Assembly: GCA_030824835.1 (NCBI GenBank)
Contig: JAPJRA010000075.1
Span: 1-10,147, forward strand
Direction of reading: 5' to 3'
DNA length: 10,147 nt
Source: Geminicoccaceae bacterium
GTDB taxonomy: Bacteria; Pseudomonadota; Alphaproteobacteria; Geminicoccales; Geminicoccaceae
Each line of letters opens with the position of its first letter. Positions within the stretch are counted from its first letter, which is position 1. Under the pieces are notes generated by a model. It had not been told where the DNA came from. It ran no database searches and saw nothing but the letters and a program-made list of their open reading frames with translations. Shown here one piece after another: positions 1-8,451 of this stretch. Both the position numbers and the translations under genes were made by a program.

Positions 1-163
1 GAACGCCACCGTCATAAGGCTTGGCGGCGACGGCGGCGGCGGCGCCGGCCTCACACGCGAGCGGATTGACCGGCAGGTCGTCCGCGCCGTCCCATCGGCT
101 CTGCGCCATCGCCGTCGATGCCAGCAGCATTGTGCCCAACCCAACACCAAGAATTCGCAGCAT
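1..163 (-). CDS. N-terminus of an exported protein of unknown function (cut by window edge)
   Basis: Only about the first 54 residues lie in the window. They begin MLRILGVGLGTMLLASTAMA, a typical Sec signal peptide with one basic residue, a hydrophobic core and an A-M-A cleavage site before QSRWDG. The mature start contains a single Cys and an alanine-rich stretch. The start is well supported by GGAGG about 8 nt upstream on the minus strand. The gene lies 88 bp downstream of the LacI gene in the same direction, so it could be the last visible member of the same transcription unit. I do not recognise the family; too little is present to assign a function beyond export to the periplasm or beyond. 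Confidence 0.72.
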   Translation of the reverse strand, partial: MLRILGVGLGTMLLASTAMAQSRWDGADDLPVNPLACEAGAAAAVAAKPYDGGV

Positions 164-251
164 GTCCAGAACCTCCCTGGCGGCGCTCGCTCACCGGCCC
201 GCCTCGACGCAGTCATGGCGTACCGAGCGCGCCCCATCAAGTCGGTAGGCG

Positions 252-1271
252 CTACCGGGGTGGCGCCGTCGAGCCACGCGAGATCAAGGTGACGCCAAGG
301 CTGACCGTGGTCCGCGGGCTGTCGGGGCGCTCCAGCTGCCGGAGCAGCAGCTGCGCTGCCTGCGCACCCATCTCGTAATGCTGCACCCGGATCGTCGTCA
401 GCGGCGGTGCGATCCGGTCGACGAACGGCATGTCGTTGAAGCCGGTGATCGACAGGTCGGTGGGAATTGCCAGCCCCTGTGCCGCTGCCGCTTCGTAGGC
501 GCCCAAGGCCAGGAGGTCGTTCGCGGTGAGCAGCGCCGTGGGGGGTGAGTTGGCATGCAGCAGCAAGTCCGCGACTCGAGCGCCCTCGGCAATGCTGTAG
601 CCGCGGGCCGTTCCTACCAGGCGCTCGTCGTACTCGAGCCGGGCGGCACGCATCGCTTCCTTGAAGGCACGGTAACGCACGATGCCCGTCGAGAGGTCCT
701 GCGGTCCGGCCAAGTGCGCGACGCGTCGGTGGCCCAACCGCGCCAGATGCTCCACCATCAGCCGAATGCCGCTGGCGTCGTCCGAAACCACGGCCGAGAC
801 ATCAGCCCGGTCCAGCATGCGATTGACGAGCACGACGGCCACGCCGGCCGCGGCCAGCTCGGCGATCAGTGGGTCATGCCTGTTGACGGTCGCCAGGATG
901 AGGCCGTCGACGCTGCGTGCCAACAACCGCTTGGCACTCACGGACTGACGTTCGGGATTGTTGTCGGTGTTGGTGACGATGGCGGTGTAGTCCGCACCCA
1001 GCGCATCCTGGATTCCGCGCAGCATGGGCGGAAACAATGGGTTGGTGATGTCAGGCACGAGCACGCCCACCGTCATGGACCGTCGGGTGCGTAGGCTGGA
1101 GGCAATCTCGTTGCGGGAATAGCCCAGATCCACGGCGACCTTCTCGATCTTCTCGACGATCTCCGGGCTGATCAGATGCCGGGTTGTGGCAGCAAGCGCG
1201 CGCGATACGGTCGACGCATGCACGCCGGCCGCCGCCGCCACATCCTTGATTGTCACCACGCCGCGACGCAT
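252..1271 (-). CDS. LacI-family transcriptional regulator (probable repressor of the TRAP/dioxygenase cluster)
   Basis: A 339-residue protein of normal LacI length. Residues 7-28 form the helix-turn-helix (IKDVAAAAGVHASTVSRAL). A hinge around 53-64 carries the SLR leucine (L60) that in this family intercalates at the operator centre. A periplasmic-binding-protein-like effector domain follows from about residue 67 (VGVLVPDITNPLF), with TANDLLALGAYEA near 249-262 and the ITGFNDMPF motif near 275-283. The start at 1271 is preferred over the in-frame ATGs at 1295 and 1337: it has GGAG 10 nt upstream, and it leaves the palindrome at 1294-1309 outside the coding region, as expected for an autoregulatory operator. 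It lies 87 nt behind the cupin gene on the same strand. The ligand is unknown; by position it should be the transported substrate or a catabolic intermediate. Confidence 0.93.
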   Translation of the reverse strand: MRRGVVTIKDVAAAAGVHASTVSRALAATTRHLISPEIVEKIEKVAVDLGYSRNEIASSLRTRRSMTVGVLVPDITNPLFPPMLRGIQDALGADYTAIVTNTDNNPERQSVSAKRLLARSVDGLILATVNRHDPLIAELAAAGVAVVLVNRMLDRADVSAVVSDDASGIRLMVEHLARLGHRRVAHLAGPQDLSTGIVRYRAFKEAMRAARLEYDERLVGTARGYSIAEGARVADLLLHANSPPTALLTANDLLALGAYEAAAAQGLAIPTDLSITGFNDMPFVDRIAPPLTTIRVQHYEMGAQAAQLLLRQLERPDSPRTTVSLGVTLISRGSTAPPR

Positions 1272-1293
1272 GTGCAGACCGCTCCAAGAGTTC

Positions 1294-1309
1294 ATGCAAT
1301 CAATTGCAT
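1294..1309. promoter_or_regulatory. LacI-type operator upstream of the LacI gene
   Basis: The sequence ATGCAATCAATTGCAT has perfect 7-bp inverted arms around a central CA. It ends 22 nt before the preferred lacI start, in the gap after the cupin gene. It shares GCAATC..TTGC with the sites at 4654-4665 and 4793-4804. The centre is CA rather than the usual CG, so it may be a weaker site suited to autoregulation. Binding by the neighbouring LacI protein is inferred. Confidence 0.7.
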
Positions 1310-1358
1310 CTAGTCCTATGCTGCAGCCCAAGTCCATGGGCTCCGCCGTCGCGCCTGC

Positions 1359-1718
1359 TCAAGGTGTTTCGGCGGCCAGAGTCGCCGGATAGGGCATTGC
1401 CAGCAGGATCGAGGCCGGAAGATTGGTGCGGTTCTCGAGACGCCGGCGCTCACCTGGAGCGATGCGGCAGGAGTCGAGCGGTCCCAAGGCCGCTTCGCCC
1501 GTATCGGACACAATGGTGACCTCGCCCGCCACGACCACATAGAGCTTCTCCAGGGGAGAGGCGTCCAAGCCTGTATGGGCGCCCGGCAACAGGTGCGACA
1601 GGCCTAGCCACAACGTGTCCGTCGAGGTCGCTTCGTGCCCCTGCAGCCGAAGACAGCGCATGTCGACATGGTTGGGGGCTTGGTAGGCGGGAGCCGTCGC
1701 CAATCGGGTCAATTGCAT
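1359..1718 (-). CDS. Small cupin-fold protein lacking the usual metal-binding histidines
   Basis: A 119-residue single-domain protein. The region around residues 46-68 (PGAHTGLDASPLEKLYVVVAGEV) fits cupin motif 1 in its Glu-x6-Gly half. The region around 80-97 (GPLDSCRIAPGERRRLEN) fits motif 2 with its P-G turn. The His residues that normally bind metal in both motifs are not in place, so it may be a sensor, binding or accessory protein rather than a metalloenzyme. The start at 1718 is chosen because GGAG on the minus strand is 8 nt upstream; the ATG at 1724 would be only 2 nt from it. It follows the TRAP permease by 13 bp, which makes it part of that operon. Its role is unknown; binding or tautomerising a substrate acid is possible. 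Confidence 0.82.
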   Translation of the reverse strand: MQLTRLATAPAYQAPNHVDMRCLRLQGHEATSTDTLWLGLSHLLPGAHTGLDASPLEKLYVVVAGEVTIVSDTGEAALGPLDSCRIAPGERRRLENRTNLPASILLAMPYPATLAAETP

Positions 1719-1731
1719 GCTCATGTCTCCA

Positions 1732-3027
1732 TCACTGCACGATCGCCGTGCCGAAGATCAGATTCGGCAGGAAGGTGGAAATGGCTGGGACGTACGTGAC
1801 GAGTACCAGGAACAACACCAGCACACCGAGCCACGGCATGGCTGCCTTGATGACCTGGCTTACGCTCATGTTGGCGACGCCGGCGGTCACGAACAGATTC
1901 AGCCCCACCGGCGGCGTGATCATGCCGATCTCCATATTGACCACCATGATGATACCGAGATGGATGGGGTCGATGTTCAGCTTCATCGCTATCGGGAAGA
2001 TGATCGGCGCCAGGATAAGCACGATCGAGCTGGGCTCCATCACGTTGCCGGCCAGCAGCAGCACGATGTTGACCATGAGCAGGAACAGCCATGGCGACAT
2101 GCCGGCCTCGAGCACGCTCGTGGCCACACTCTGCGGGATCTGCTCGGTGGTGAGCACGTAGGCGAAGAGAATCGCATTGGCGATGATGAACATCAGCATG
2201 ACGGTGACGCGGCCGGCATCGAGCAGCACCTTCGGCAACTCGCGCAGGCCGATGTCGCGGTAGACGAACAGCGCGACGACCAGGGCGTAGACGGCGGCAA
2301 CGGCAGCCGCCTCGGTCGGTGTGAACACGCCGCCGTAGATGCCACCCAGAATGATAACGATCAGCAGCAGGCCCCAGAGCGCCTCACGGCCGGCGGCGAC
2401 GGTGGCGGCCCAGCTGGCCTTCGGCTGCCGTGGCAGACCGAGGTGGCGGGAGTACAGGTAGATCGCCACCATCAGCATCAGGCCCAGAACGATGCCCGGG
2501 ACCACGCCCGCCAGGAACAGGCGGCCGACCGAGGTCTCGGTGGCGGCGCCATAAACCACCATGACAATCGAAGGCGGGATCAGGATACCCAGCGTGCCGG
2601 CGTTGCAGATGACGCCGGCGGCAAAATCCTTGCTGTAGCCGGCCTTGACCATGCCGGCGATGATCACCGAACCCACCGCGATCACGGTCGCCGGCGAGGA
2701 CCCCGAAACGGCGGCGAACAGCATGCAGGCGAGCACGCCAGCGATCGCAAGGCCGCCATGCAGATGGCCGACACAGTCGATGGCAAAAGCAATCATCCGC
2801 CGCGCAACGCCACCGGTCGTCATCAGTGCGCCGGCAAAGATGAAGAAAGGTATTGCCAGTAATGTCGACAGTTGCATCGCGCCGGCGAACTTGTTGGCGA
2901 TCGAGGCCAGCGATTCGCTGCCAAAGAGCAAGATCGTGCCGACGCTGGACAGGCCCAGTGCCACGGCGACCGGCACGCCCAACAGTAACAGGGCGAGCAT
3001 GCCCAGGAACAGGAAGGCGGCGATCAT
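1732..3027 (-). CDS. dctM: TRAP transporter large permease subunit (DctM family)
   Basis: A 431-residue polytopic inner-membrane protein, the usual size for DctM, with hydrophobic segments throughout. It has the two pseudo-symmetric re-entrant signatures of the family: GSSPAT near residues 109-114 with GTLGILIPPS near 144-153, and IGMITPPVGLNLFV in the C-terminal half. These flank the sodium and substrate sites in known elevator-type TRAP permeases. It drives sodium-coupled uptake of the substrate delivered by the binding protein, in complex with the small subunit. Its start overlaps the stop of the small-subunit gene by 4 bp (ATGA), indicating translational coupling. The family is certain; the transported compound cannot be read from this subunit. 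Confidence 0.96.
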   Translation of the reverse strand: MIAAFLFLGMLALLLLGVPVAVALGLSSVGTILLFGSESLASIANKFAGAMQLSTLLAIPFFIFAGALMTTGGVARRMIAFAIDCVGHLHGGLAIAGVLACMLFAAVSGSSPATVIAVGSVIIAGMVKAGYSKDFAAGVICNAGTLGILIPPSIVMVVYGAATETSVGRLFLAGVVPGIVLGLMLMVAIYLYSRHLGLPRQPKASWAATVAAGREALWGLLLIVIILGGIYGGVFTPTEAAAVAAVYALVVALFVYRDIGLRELPKVLLDAGRVTVMLMFIIANAILFAYVLTTEQIPQSVATSVLEAGMSPWLFLLMVNIVLLLAGNVMEPSSIVLILAPIIFPIAMKLNIDPIHLGIIMVVNMEIGMITPPVGLNLFVTAGVANMSVSQVIKAAMPWLGVLVLFLVLVTYVPAISTFLPNLIFGTAIVQ

Positions 3028-3599
3028 GGCTTGCTCCCGGTGCCAGGCAGATGGTGCGCTACGGGACCGTCACTGGCGCCTGCCGCCAGCAGGCTCATGT
3101 CGGCCTCGTCCTCGTGAGTGATACCGAGCGTGTCACGCGCACCCCTGATGATGGCGGACGACACTTCTACCAGGCGCCATCCAAACAGCAGAAAGCCTAT
3201 GGGCAGAATGCTCAAGAGCACCCAGCGGGGGATCGGCAGGTCACGTGCGTTGGAGCCCAAGACCATCAAGCGCTGGACCAGGAACAGTGAGCCCCACAAC
3301 ATCACGGCCGCGTAGATCAGGCAGAGCGCCACGCCCAGCAGGCTCACCATCCGCTTAGCGTGACGAGGCAGCGCATTGATCAATACATCGACACCGATGT
3401 GGGCATTCTGGCGCACACCATAGGAGATGCCCAACAGTACCATCCAGATGAAAGCATAGGTTGTGGCCTCCAGCGCCCATACGAAACCACTATTGAAAAC
3501 GTACCGCAGCACCACCTGAAGGAAGGTCATTGTTGTCATGAACAGGAGCAGGAAGGCGATGGCACCTTCCTCCACCCGGTTGATAAGCCGGCCGATCAT
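3024..3599 (-). CDS. dctQ: TRAP transporter small permease subunit (DctQ family)
   Basis: A 191-residue protein with four predicted membrane helices at about residues 12-33, 46-65, 86-108 and 127-149. It shows the family pattern of QVVLRYVFN in the first helix region and a WALEATTYAFIWMVLLG segment before the second. A hydrophilic C-terminal tail of about 40 residues follows. It has AGGAG 8 nt before the start and begins 31 bp after the binding-protein gene. It forms the membrane complex with the large subunit and helps dock the binding protein. DctQ proteins diverge quickly, so the assignment rests on size, topology and position between the two other TRAP genes. Confidence 0.94.
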   Translation of the reverse strand: MIGRLINRVEEGAIAFLLLFMTTMTFLQVVLRYVFNSGFVWALEATTYAFIWMVLLGISYGVRQNAHIGVDVLINALPRHAKRMVSLLGVALCLIYAAVMLWGSLFLVQRLMVLGSNARDLPIPRWVLLSILPIGFLLFGWRLVEVSSAIIRGARDTLGITHEDEADMSLLAAGASDGPVAHHLPGTGSKP

Positions 3600-3630
3600 G
3601 CTGGGATCTCCTGGGCTTGTTGTCAGCGCG

Positions 3631-4734
<1,104 letters not shown>

Positions 4735-4761
4735 CTAGCGCAGATGGCGTAGGTTTATCGG

Positions 4762-4789
4762 TTGACAGGCGGACTAACCTACATATGAT
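4762..4789 (+). promoter_or_regulatory. Strong sigma70-type promoter of the dioxygenase operon
   Basis: TTGACA (4762-4767, perfect) with a 16-bp spacer to TATGAT (4784-4789, five of six). The predicted start of transcription falls at about 4796-4798, inside the palindrome at 4793-4804. That places the operator exactly where a repressor would block initiation. The dioxygenase ribosome-binding site and start codon follow within 30 bp. Confidence 0.72.
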
Positions 4790-4792
4790 TAA

Positions 4793-4804
4793 GCAATCGA
4801 TTGC
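4793..4804. promoter_or_regulatory. LacI-type operator at the dioxygenase promoter
   Basis: GCAATCGATTGC is a perfect 12-bp palindrome with a central CG, located at the predicted +1 of the plus-strand promoter. With the sites at 1294-1309 and 4654-4665 it defines a shared motif GCAATC(G/A)(A/T)TTGC. The LacI protein encoded at 252-1271 is the most likely binder. Confidence 0.78.
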
Positions 4805-4818
4805 ATAAAGGTGCTGCC

Positions 4819-5712
4819 ATGATCCTCGACCACGAAGCGCAGGTGACCGACGCCGTGCGGGCGGCGATGGACAAGACGCCAGATCGGCGGCTGCGGCAGG
4901 TGATGGATGCCTTTGTCCGCCACGCCCATGCCTTCATCCGCGAGGTCAAACCGTCGGAGGATGAGTTCTATGATGGCCTGATGTGGATCGCCTCGCTCGG
5001 GCATCACACGAACAAGACCAACAACGAGGTGGTGTTGGCATCGGATGTACTGGGCCTGTCGACCCTCGTCGACCTGCTCAACAATGCTGCCGACCATGGT
5101 GAGACGATGTCGGCACTGTTAGGCCCGTTCTACCGCGCGAACGCGCCGCTCTGCGAAAATGGCGCCAATATTGCGCGCTCGCGGACACCTGGATCGGTGC
5201 TGCTGGCGCAAGGCCGGGTCACGGATCTCGACGGCACGCCACTGAGCGGCGCCATGGTCGATGTCTGGCAATCGTCACCCGTAGGGCTCTATGACAATCA
5301 AGATCCCGACCAGGCCGACATGAACCTTCGCGGTCGCTTTCGTACCGACGCAGACGGCCGCTACGCGTTCCGCTCAGTCCGCCCGGCCGGCTATCCGGTC
5401 CCGACCGGCGGACCGGTCGGGCAGCTGCTGCGCGCCCAGCATCGGCATCCCTACCGCCCGGCGCACGTCCATTTCATCGTCTCGGCACCGGAACATCGCA
5501 CCTTGATTACGCAGATCTTCGTCGACGACGACGAATACCTGCAGACCGATGTCGTCTTCGGCGTGAAGCAGCCGATCGTCGGGGGCTTTCGCCGTCACGA
5601 CAAGCCGGATGGCGATCGTTACCGCGGTATCGAAACACCGTTCTATACGCTCGACTATGATTTCCGCCTGCCGAAGGGCGAGTCGACCTATCCCAGCGCT
5701 CCGATCGACTGA
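4819..5712 (+). CDS. Intradiol ring-cleavage dioxygenase, probably hydroxyquinol 1,2-dioxygenase
   Basis: A 297-residue cytoplasmic non-heme Fe(III) enzyme that would open an aromatic 1,2-diol between its hydroxyls. The N-terminal about 100 residues are the helical dimerisation domain of catechol/hydroxyquinol dioxygenases; the rest is the beta-sandwich catalytic domain. All four iron ligands are visible: Y158 (VGLYDNQD), Y192 (AGYPVPTGGP), H216 and H218 (RPAHVHF). LLGPFYR (100-106), DVLGLSTLVD (76-85) and YPVPTGGPVGQLL favour the hydroxyquinol over the catechol branch; the product would be maleylacetate. The start at 4819 has AAAGGTG 5-6 nt upstream. It is the first gene of the plus-strand operon, directly behind the promoter and operator. 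Catechol, chlorocatechol or an unusual trihydroxylated ring are alternative substrates. Confidence 0.92.
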   Translation: MILDHEAQVTDAVRAAMDKTPDRRLRQVMDAFVRHAHAFIREVKPSEDEFYDGLMWIASLGHHTNKTNNEVVLASDVLGLSTLVDLLNNAADHGETMSALLGPFYRANAPLCENGANIARSRTPGSVLLAQGRVTDLDGTPLSGAMVDVWQSSPVGLYDNQDPDQADMNLRGRFRTDADGRYAFRSVRPAGYPVPTGGPVGQLLRAQHRHPYRPAHVHFIVSAPEHRTLITQIFVDDDEYLQTDVVFGVKQPIVGGFRRHDKPDGDRYRGIETPFYTLDYDFRLPKGESTYPSAPID

Positions 5713-5737
5713 TCCAACGCGCTTACAGGAACATCCC

Positions 5738-6499
5738 ATGAGCATGTCTGCACCTACGACTGCCCTCGCGGGCAAGGTCGCCTTCATCAGCGGCGGCTCG
5801 GGTGGCATCGGCGCCGCAGCCGCAGGCCTTCTCGCCGAGGCCGGAGCCACGATCATCCTCGGCTACCATCGCAACCCCACCAAGGCGGCGGCTGTAGCGG
5901 TGGCGCTCCCGGGCAGCGGCCATGTCGCCCTCCCAGCACCCATGGACGACAGCGCAGCGCTGGGGAAGCTGGCCGGTGAGATCGGCGATCGTTTCGGGCG
6001 CCTAGACATCCTGGTCAACTCGGCAGGCATGACCCGTCCCGTGCCGCACCCGGATCTCGATGGTCTGACCGACGAGATCATCGACGAGGTGTTTCGGGTC
6101 AACTGGCGCGGCCCGTTCGCTACCATTCGAGCCATGCGACCATGGCTTCAGCAGAGCCCGGCTGGATTGATCGTCAACGTATCCTCGATTGCCGCCACGA
6201 CGGGCGTTGGCTCGTCGATCGCCTACTGCGGTGCCAAGGCAGGTCTGGACGTGATGACCGTGGCCCTGGCACGCGCCCTGGCCCCCGAGATTCGAGTCCT
6301 CGCCGTGTCTCCGGGCGTGGTCGACACCGAGTTCGTGGCGGGACGCACCGCCGAGATGAATGCGAAGATCGCGGCCAGCACCCCGCTGCGCCGCGTCGCC
6401 AGTACCGCGGAGGTGGCGAAGGCGGTCCTCGCCTGCGCCACGCTGCTCACCTTTTCAACCGGCTCGATCATTCAGGTCGACGGCGGCCGACACCTCTGA
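5738..6499 (+). CDS. Short-chain dehydrogenase/reductase (SDR), classical type
   Basis: A 253-residue NAD(P)-dependent oxidoreductase. It has the cofactor motif GGSGGIG (19-25), NSAG (94-97), the catalytic set N122, S150, Y163 and K167 (YCGAK), and SPGVVDTEF after strand 6. It ends in a VDGG C-terminus of standard form. The start at 5738 has AGGA 7 nt upstream; a second ATG 6 nt later is possible. It lies 25 bp after the dioxygenase gene and is co-directional with it, so it very likely acts in the same pathway. Substrate cannot be read from the sequence. By context it may oxidise a ring alcohol or dihydrodiol to make the dioxygenase substrate; reduction of a downstream keto acid is the alternative. 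Confidence 0.92.
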   Translation: MSMSAPTTALAGKVAFISGGSGGIGAAAAGLLAEAGATIILGYHRNPTKAAAVAVALPGSGHVALPAPMDDSAALGKLAGEIGDRFGRLDILVNSAGMTRPVPHPDLDGLTDEIIDEVFRVNWRGPFATIRAMRPWLQQSPAGLIVNVSSIAATTGVGSSIAYCGAKAGLDVMTVALARALAPEIRVLAVSPGVVDTEFVAGRTAEMNAKIAASTPLRRVASTAEVAKAVLACATLLTFSTGSIIQVDGGRHL

Positions 6500-6513
6500 G
6501 CGCAGGTATGGAC

Positions 6514-7413
6514 ATGCAGCCCAAAGTCGTCATCACCTGCGCCGTCACCGGCAACATCACCTCCCGCCAAGTGACCCCGCATCTGCCGATAACGCCGCAG
6601 GAAATAGCCGCTTCGGCGCTGGAGGCCGGCCGGGCGGGGGCCGCTATCGCCCACGTTCACGTGCGCGACCCGGAAACCGGCAGGCCATCGATGGAACTCG
6701 CCCATTACCGTGAGGTCGTGGAGCGGATTCGGGAGCGCGATCAGGATCTGATCCTCAATCTCACCACCGGGCTCGGCGGCCGCTACATCCCCTCGGATGA
6801 GGACCCGAAGGTGGCGGCACCCGGAACCACCCTCGCCGTGCCGGAACTACGTGTGGCGCACGTCGCGGCCCTGCGCCCCGAAATCTGCACGCTCGACCTG
6901 AACACCATGGTCTCGGGTGGCGACGTGGTGATCAACACGCCCAAGACGGTCGCACGCATGGCCAGGGTGATCCGGGCGGCAGGCGTCATGCCCGAACTCG
7001 AGGTGTTCGACTCCGGCGACATCCGCATGGCCCACGACCTGATCGCCCAAGGCGTGCTGGACGGCCCCGGCCTCTACTCGATCGTCATGGGCATCAAGTA
7101 CGGCTTCCCGGCGAGCCTGGAGGCGCAGATCTATGCTCGCGAGCTGCTGCCAAGGGGCGCCATCTGGACCGGCTTCGCGGTGTCGAGAATGTCCTATCCG
7201 GCCGTTGCCTGGTCCTACCTGGCCGGCGGACATGTCCGGGTCGGTCTCGAGGACAATGTCTATCTGGAAAGGGGCAGGCTTGCTCCCTCCAATGCCGGGC
7301 TGGTCGAGCGCGCGGCCGAACTCGTCCACATCCTGGGCGGCCAGATCGCCACCGCGGCCGAGGCGCGCCAACTGCTGGGCCTTGACGCCTCGGCCCGACC
7401 GCCCGCCGCCTGA
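6514..7413 (+). CDS. Beta-keto acid cleavage enzyme (BKACE, DUF849 / Kce family)
   Basis: A 299-residue TIM-barrel enzyme. Family members condense a beta-keto acid with acetyl-CoA and split it into acetoacetate and a new acyl-CoA. Visible marks are the start KVVITCAVTG, the metal-binding HVHVRDPETGRPS (H48, H50), LNLTTG (81-86), and HVRVGLEDN with R242, E246 and D247, in the same spacing as the arginine, zinc-ligand glutamate and aspartate of characterised Kce. The start at 6514 is preferred because AGG at 6504-6506 is 7 nt upstream; the ATG at 6508 would be 1 nt from it. It lies 14 bp after the SDR gene. In this operon 3-oxoadipate is the natural candidate substrate, giving succinyl-CoA and acetoacetate; this is inferred. 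Confidence 0.93.
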   Translation: MQPKVVITCAVTGNITSRQVTPHLPITPQEIAASALEAGRAGAAIAHVHVRDPETGRPSMELAHYREVVERIRERDQDLILNLTTGLGGRYIPSDEDPKVAAPGTTLAVPELRVAHVAALRPEICTLDLNTMVSGGDVVINTPKTVARMARVIRAAGVMPELEVFDSGDIRMAHDLIAQGVLDGPGLYSIVMGIKYGFPASLEAQIYARELLPRGAIWTGFAVSRMSYPAVAWSYLAGGHVRVGLEDNVYLERGRLAPSNAGLVERAAELVHILGGQIATAAEARQLLGLDASARPPAA

Positions 7414-7454
7414 AGCATCAGTCCCAATCATCTCATATGCAGGAGTCAATTCTT

Positions 7455-8435
7455 ATGCGTGCGATACGTGTAACCGAGAAGGCGCCCAACGCCGATCGCC
7501 TCGGTCTTGTCATCGCCGGGGTCGGCCGGCCGCTCGAGGTCGGCGAGGTGCTGGTCAAGGTCGCCAGCGCCGGCGTCAACCCGTCCGATGTCAAGGCGGT
7601 GCTCGGCGCCATGCCGCACGCCGTCTGGCCGCGCACCCCCGGGCGCGACTATGCCGGTACGGTGGTCGACGGACCGGCAGAGCTGGTCGGCAAGGAGGTA
7701 TGGGGCTCGGGCGGCGAGCTTGGCATCAGGCGTGACGGCACGCACGGCGATTACTTGATCGTCAACGCAGCGCATGTCCGCGAGAAGCCCGCCTCCCTCA
7801 GCTTGCTGGAAGCCGGCGCCATCGGCGTGCCGTTCGTCACCGCCCATGAAGGCCTGCAGTCCGCTGGGGGCGTGAAGCCCGGCGACGTCGTCCTCATCTG
7901 CGGCGGCAACGGCAAGGTCGGGCAGGCCGCGGCTCAGCTGGCGACGATGGCCGGCGCTCGAGTCTTCGCGGTCGAGCGCACACTTGAGCCCTACCGCGGC
8001 CATGCCAGCGGCCCGGTCGAGATGATCGGCGCCGACACGACCGATATCGCAGCCTTTGTCCGCGACGCCACGGATGGGCACGGGGCCGATATTGTCTACA
8101 ACACGGTCGGCTCGCCCTATTTTGCCGCCGCTAATGCGGCGATGGCGATCAAAGGGCGGCAGATCTTCATCAGCACGATCGAGCGTGCGGTGCCGTTCGA
8201 CATTTTCGCCTTCTACCGCGGCCGTCATCGCTATGTGGGCATCGACACGCTGGCACTGGACAGCGGCGAGGGCGCCGTGATCCTGGACGCGCTCAAGCCC
8301 GGCTTTGAATCCGGCAAGCTCAAGCCCTTTCCGGTCCTCGACAGCTACCGCTTCAGCCTCGACGACGCTGCCCTGGCCTACCGAGCCGTGCTGCAGGGCT
8401 CGCCGGAGCGGGTCGTGCTGGTCCCCGGCGCCTGA
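7455..8435 (+). CDS. Zinc-free medium-chain reductase (quinone oxidoreductase-like MDR)
   Basis: A 326-residue protein with the N-terminal GroES-like catalytic domain (SAGVNPSDVK at 38-47, PGRDYAGTV at 62-70) and a Rossmann domain from about residue 125. The dinucleotide loop is GGNGKVG (150-156), in place of the usual GAAGGVG-like form. No catalytic zinc cysteine or structural zinc cysteine cluster is present, so it belongs with quinone oxidoreductases and enone/enoyl reductases rather than zinc alcohol dehydrogenases. The start at 7455 has AGGAG 9 nt upstream, better than the ATG at 7437. It is the last gene of the operon, 41 bp after BKACE. Reduction of the conjugated C=C of maleylacetate to 3-oxoadipate would suit this chemistry; that is a hypothesis. 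Confidence 0.92.
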   Translation: MRAIRVTEKAPNADRLGLVIAGVGRPLEVGEVLVKVASAGVNPSDVKAVLGAMPHAVWPRTPGRDYAGTVVDGPAELVGKEVWGSGGELGIRRDGTHGDYLIVNAAHVREKPASLSLLEAGAIGVPFVTAHEGLQSAGGVKPGDVVLICGGNGKVGQAAAQLATMAGARVFAVERTLEPYRGHASGPVEMIGADTTDIAAFVRDATDGHGADIVYNTVGSPYFAAANAAMAIKGRQIFISTIERAVPFDIFAFYRGRHRYVGIDTLALDSGEGAVILDALKPGFESGKLKPFPVLDSYRFSLDDAALAYRAVLQGSPERVVLVPGA

Positions 8436-8451
8436 GGCAAAACGCCAACCA

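Noticed and set aside
1325..1342. Hairpin AGCCCA/TGGGCT between the cupin and LacI genes as a terminator
   Set aside because: A 6-bp stem without a T-run is too weak to call; the two genes may well be co-transcribed.
1711..1718. AATTGCAT near the cupin start as a further operator half-site
   Set aside because: No matching inverted half-site is next to it, and it lies inside a tightly packed operon over the start codon.
1717..2862. A 381-codon open frame on the plus strand opposite the TRAP large permease
   Set aside because: Its translation is rich in His, Asp, Gln and Arg without any domain, as expected from the antisense of a membrane-protein gene in GC-rich DNA; the minus-strand frame is a clear DctM.
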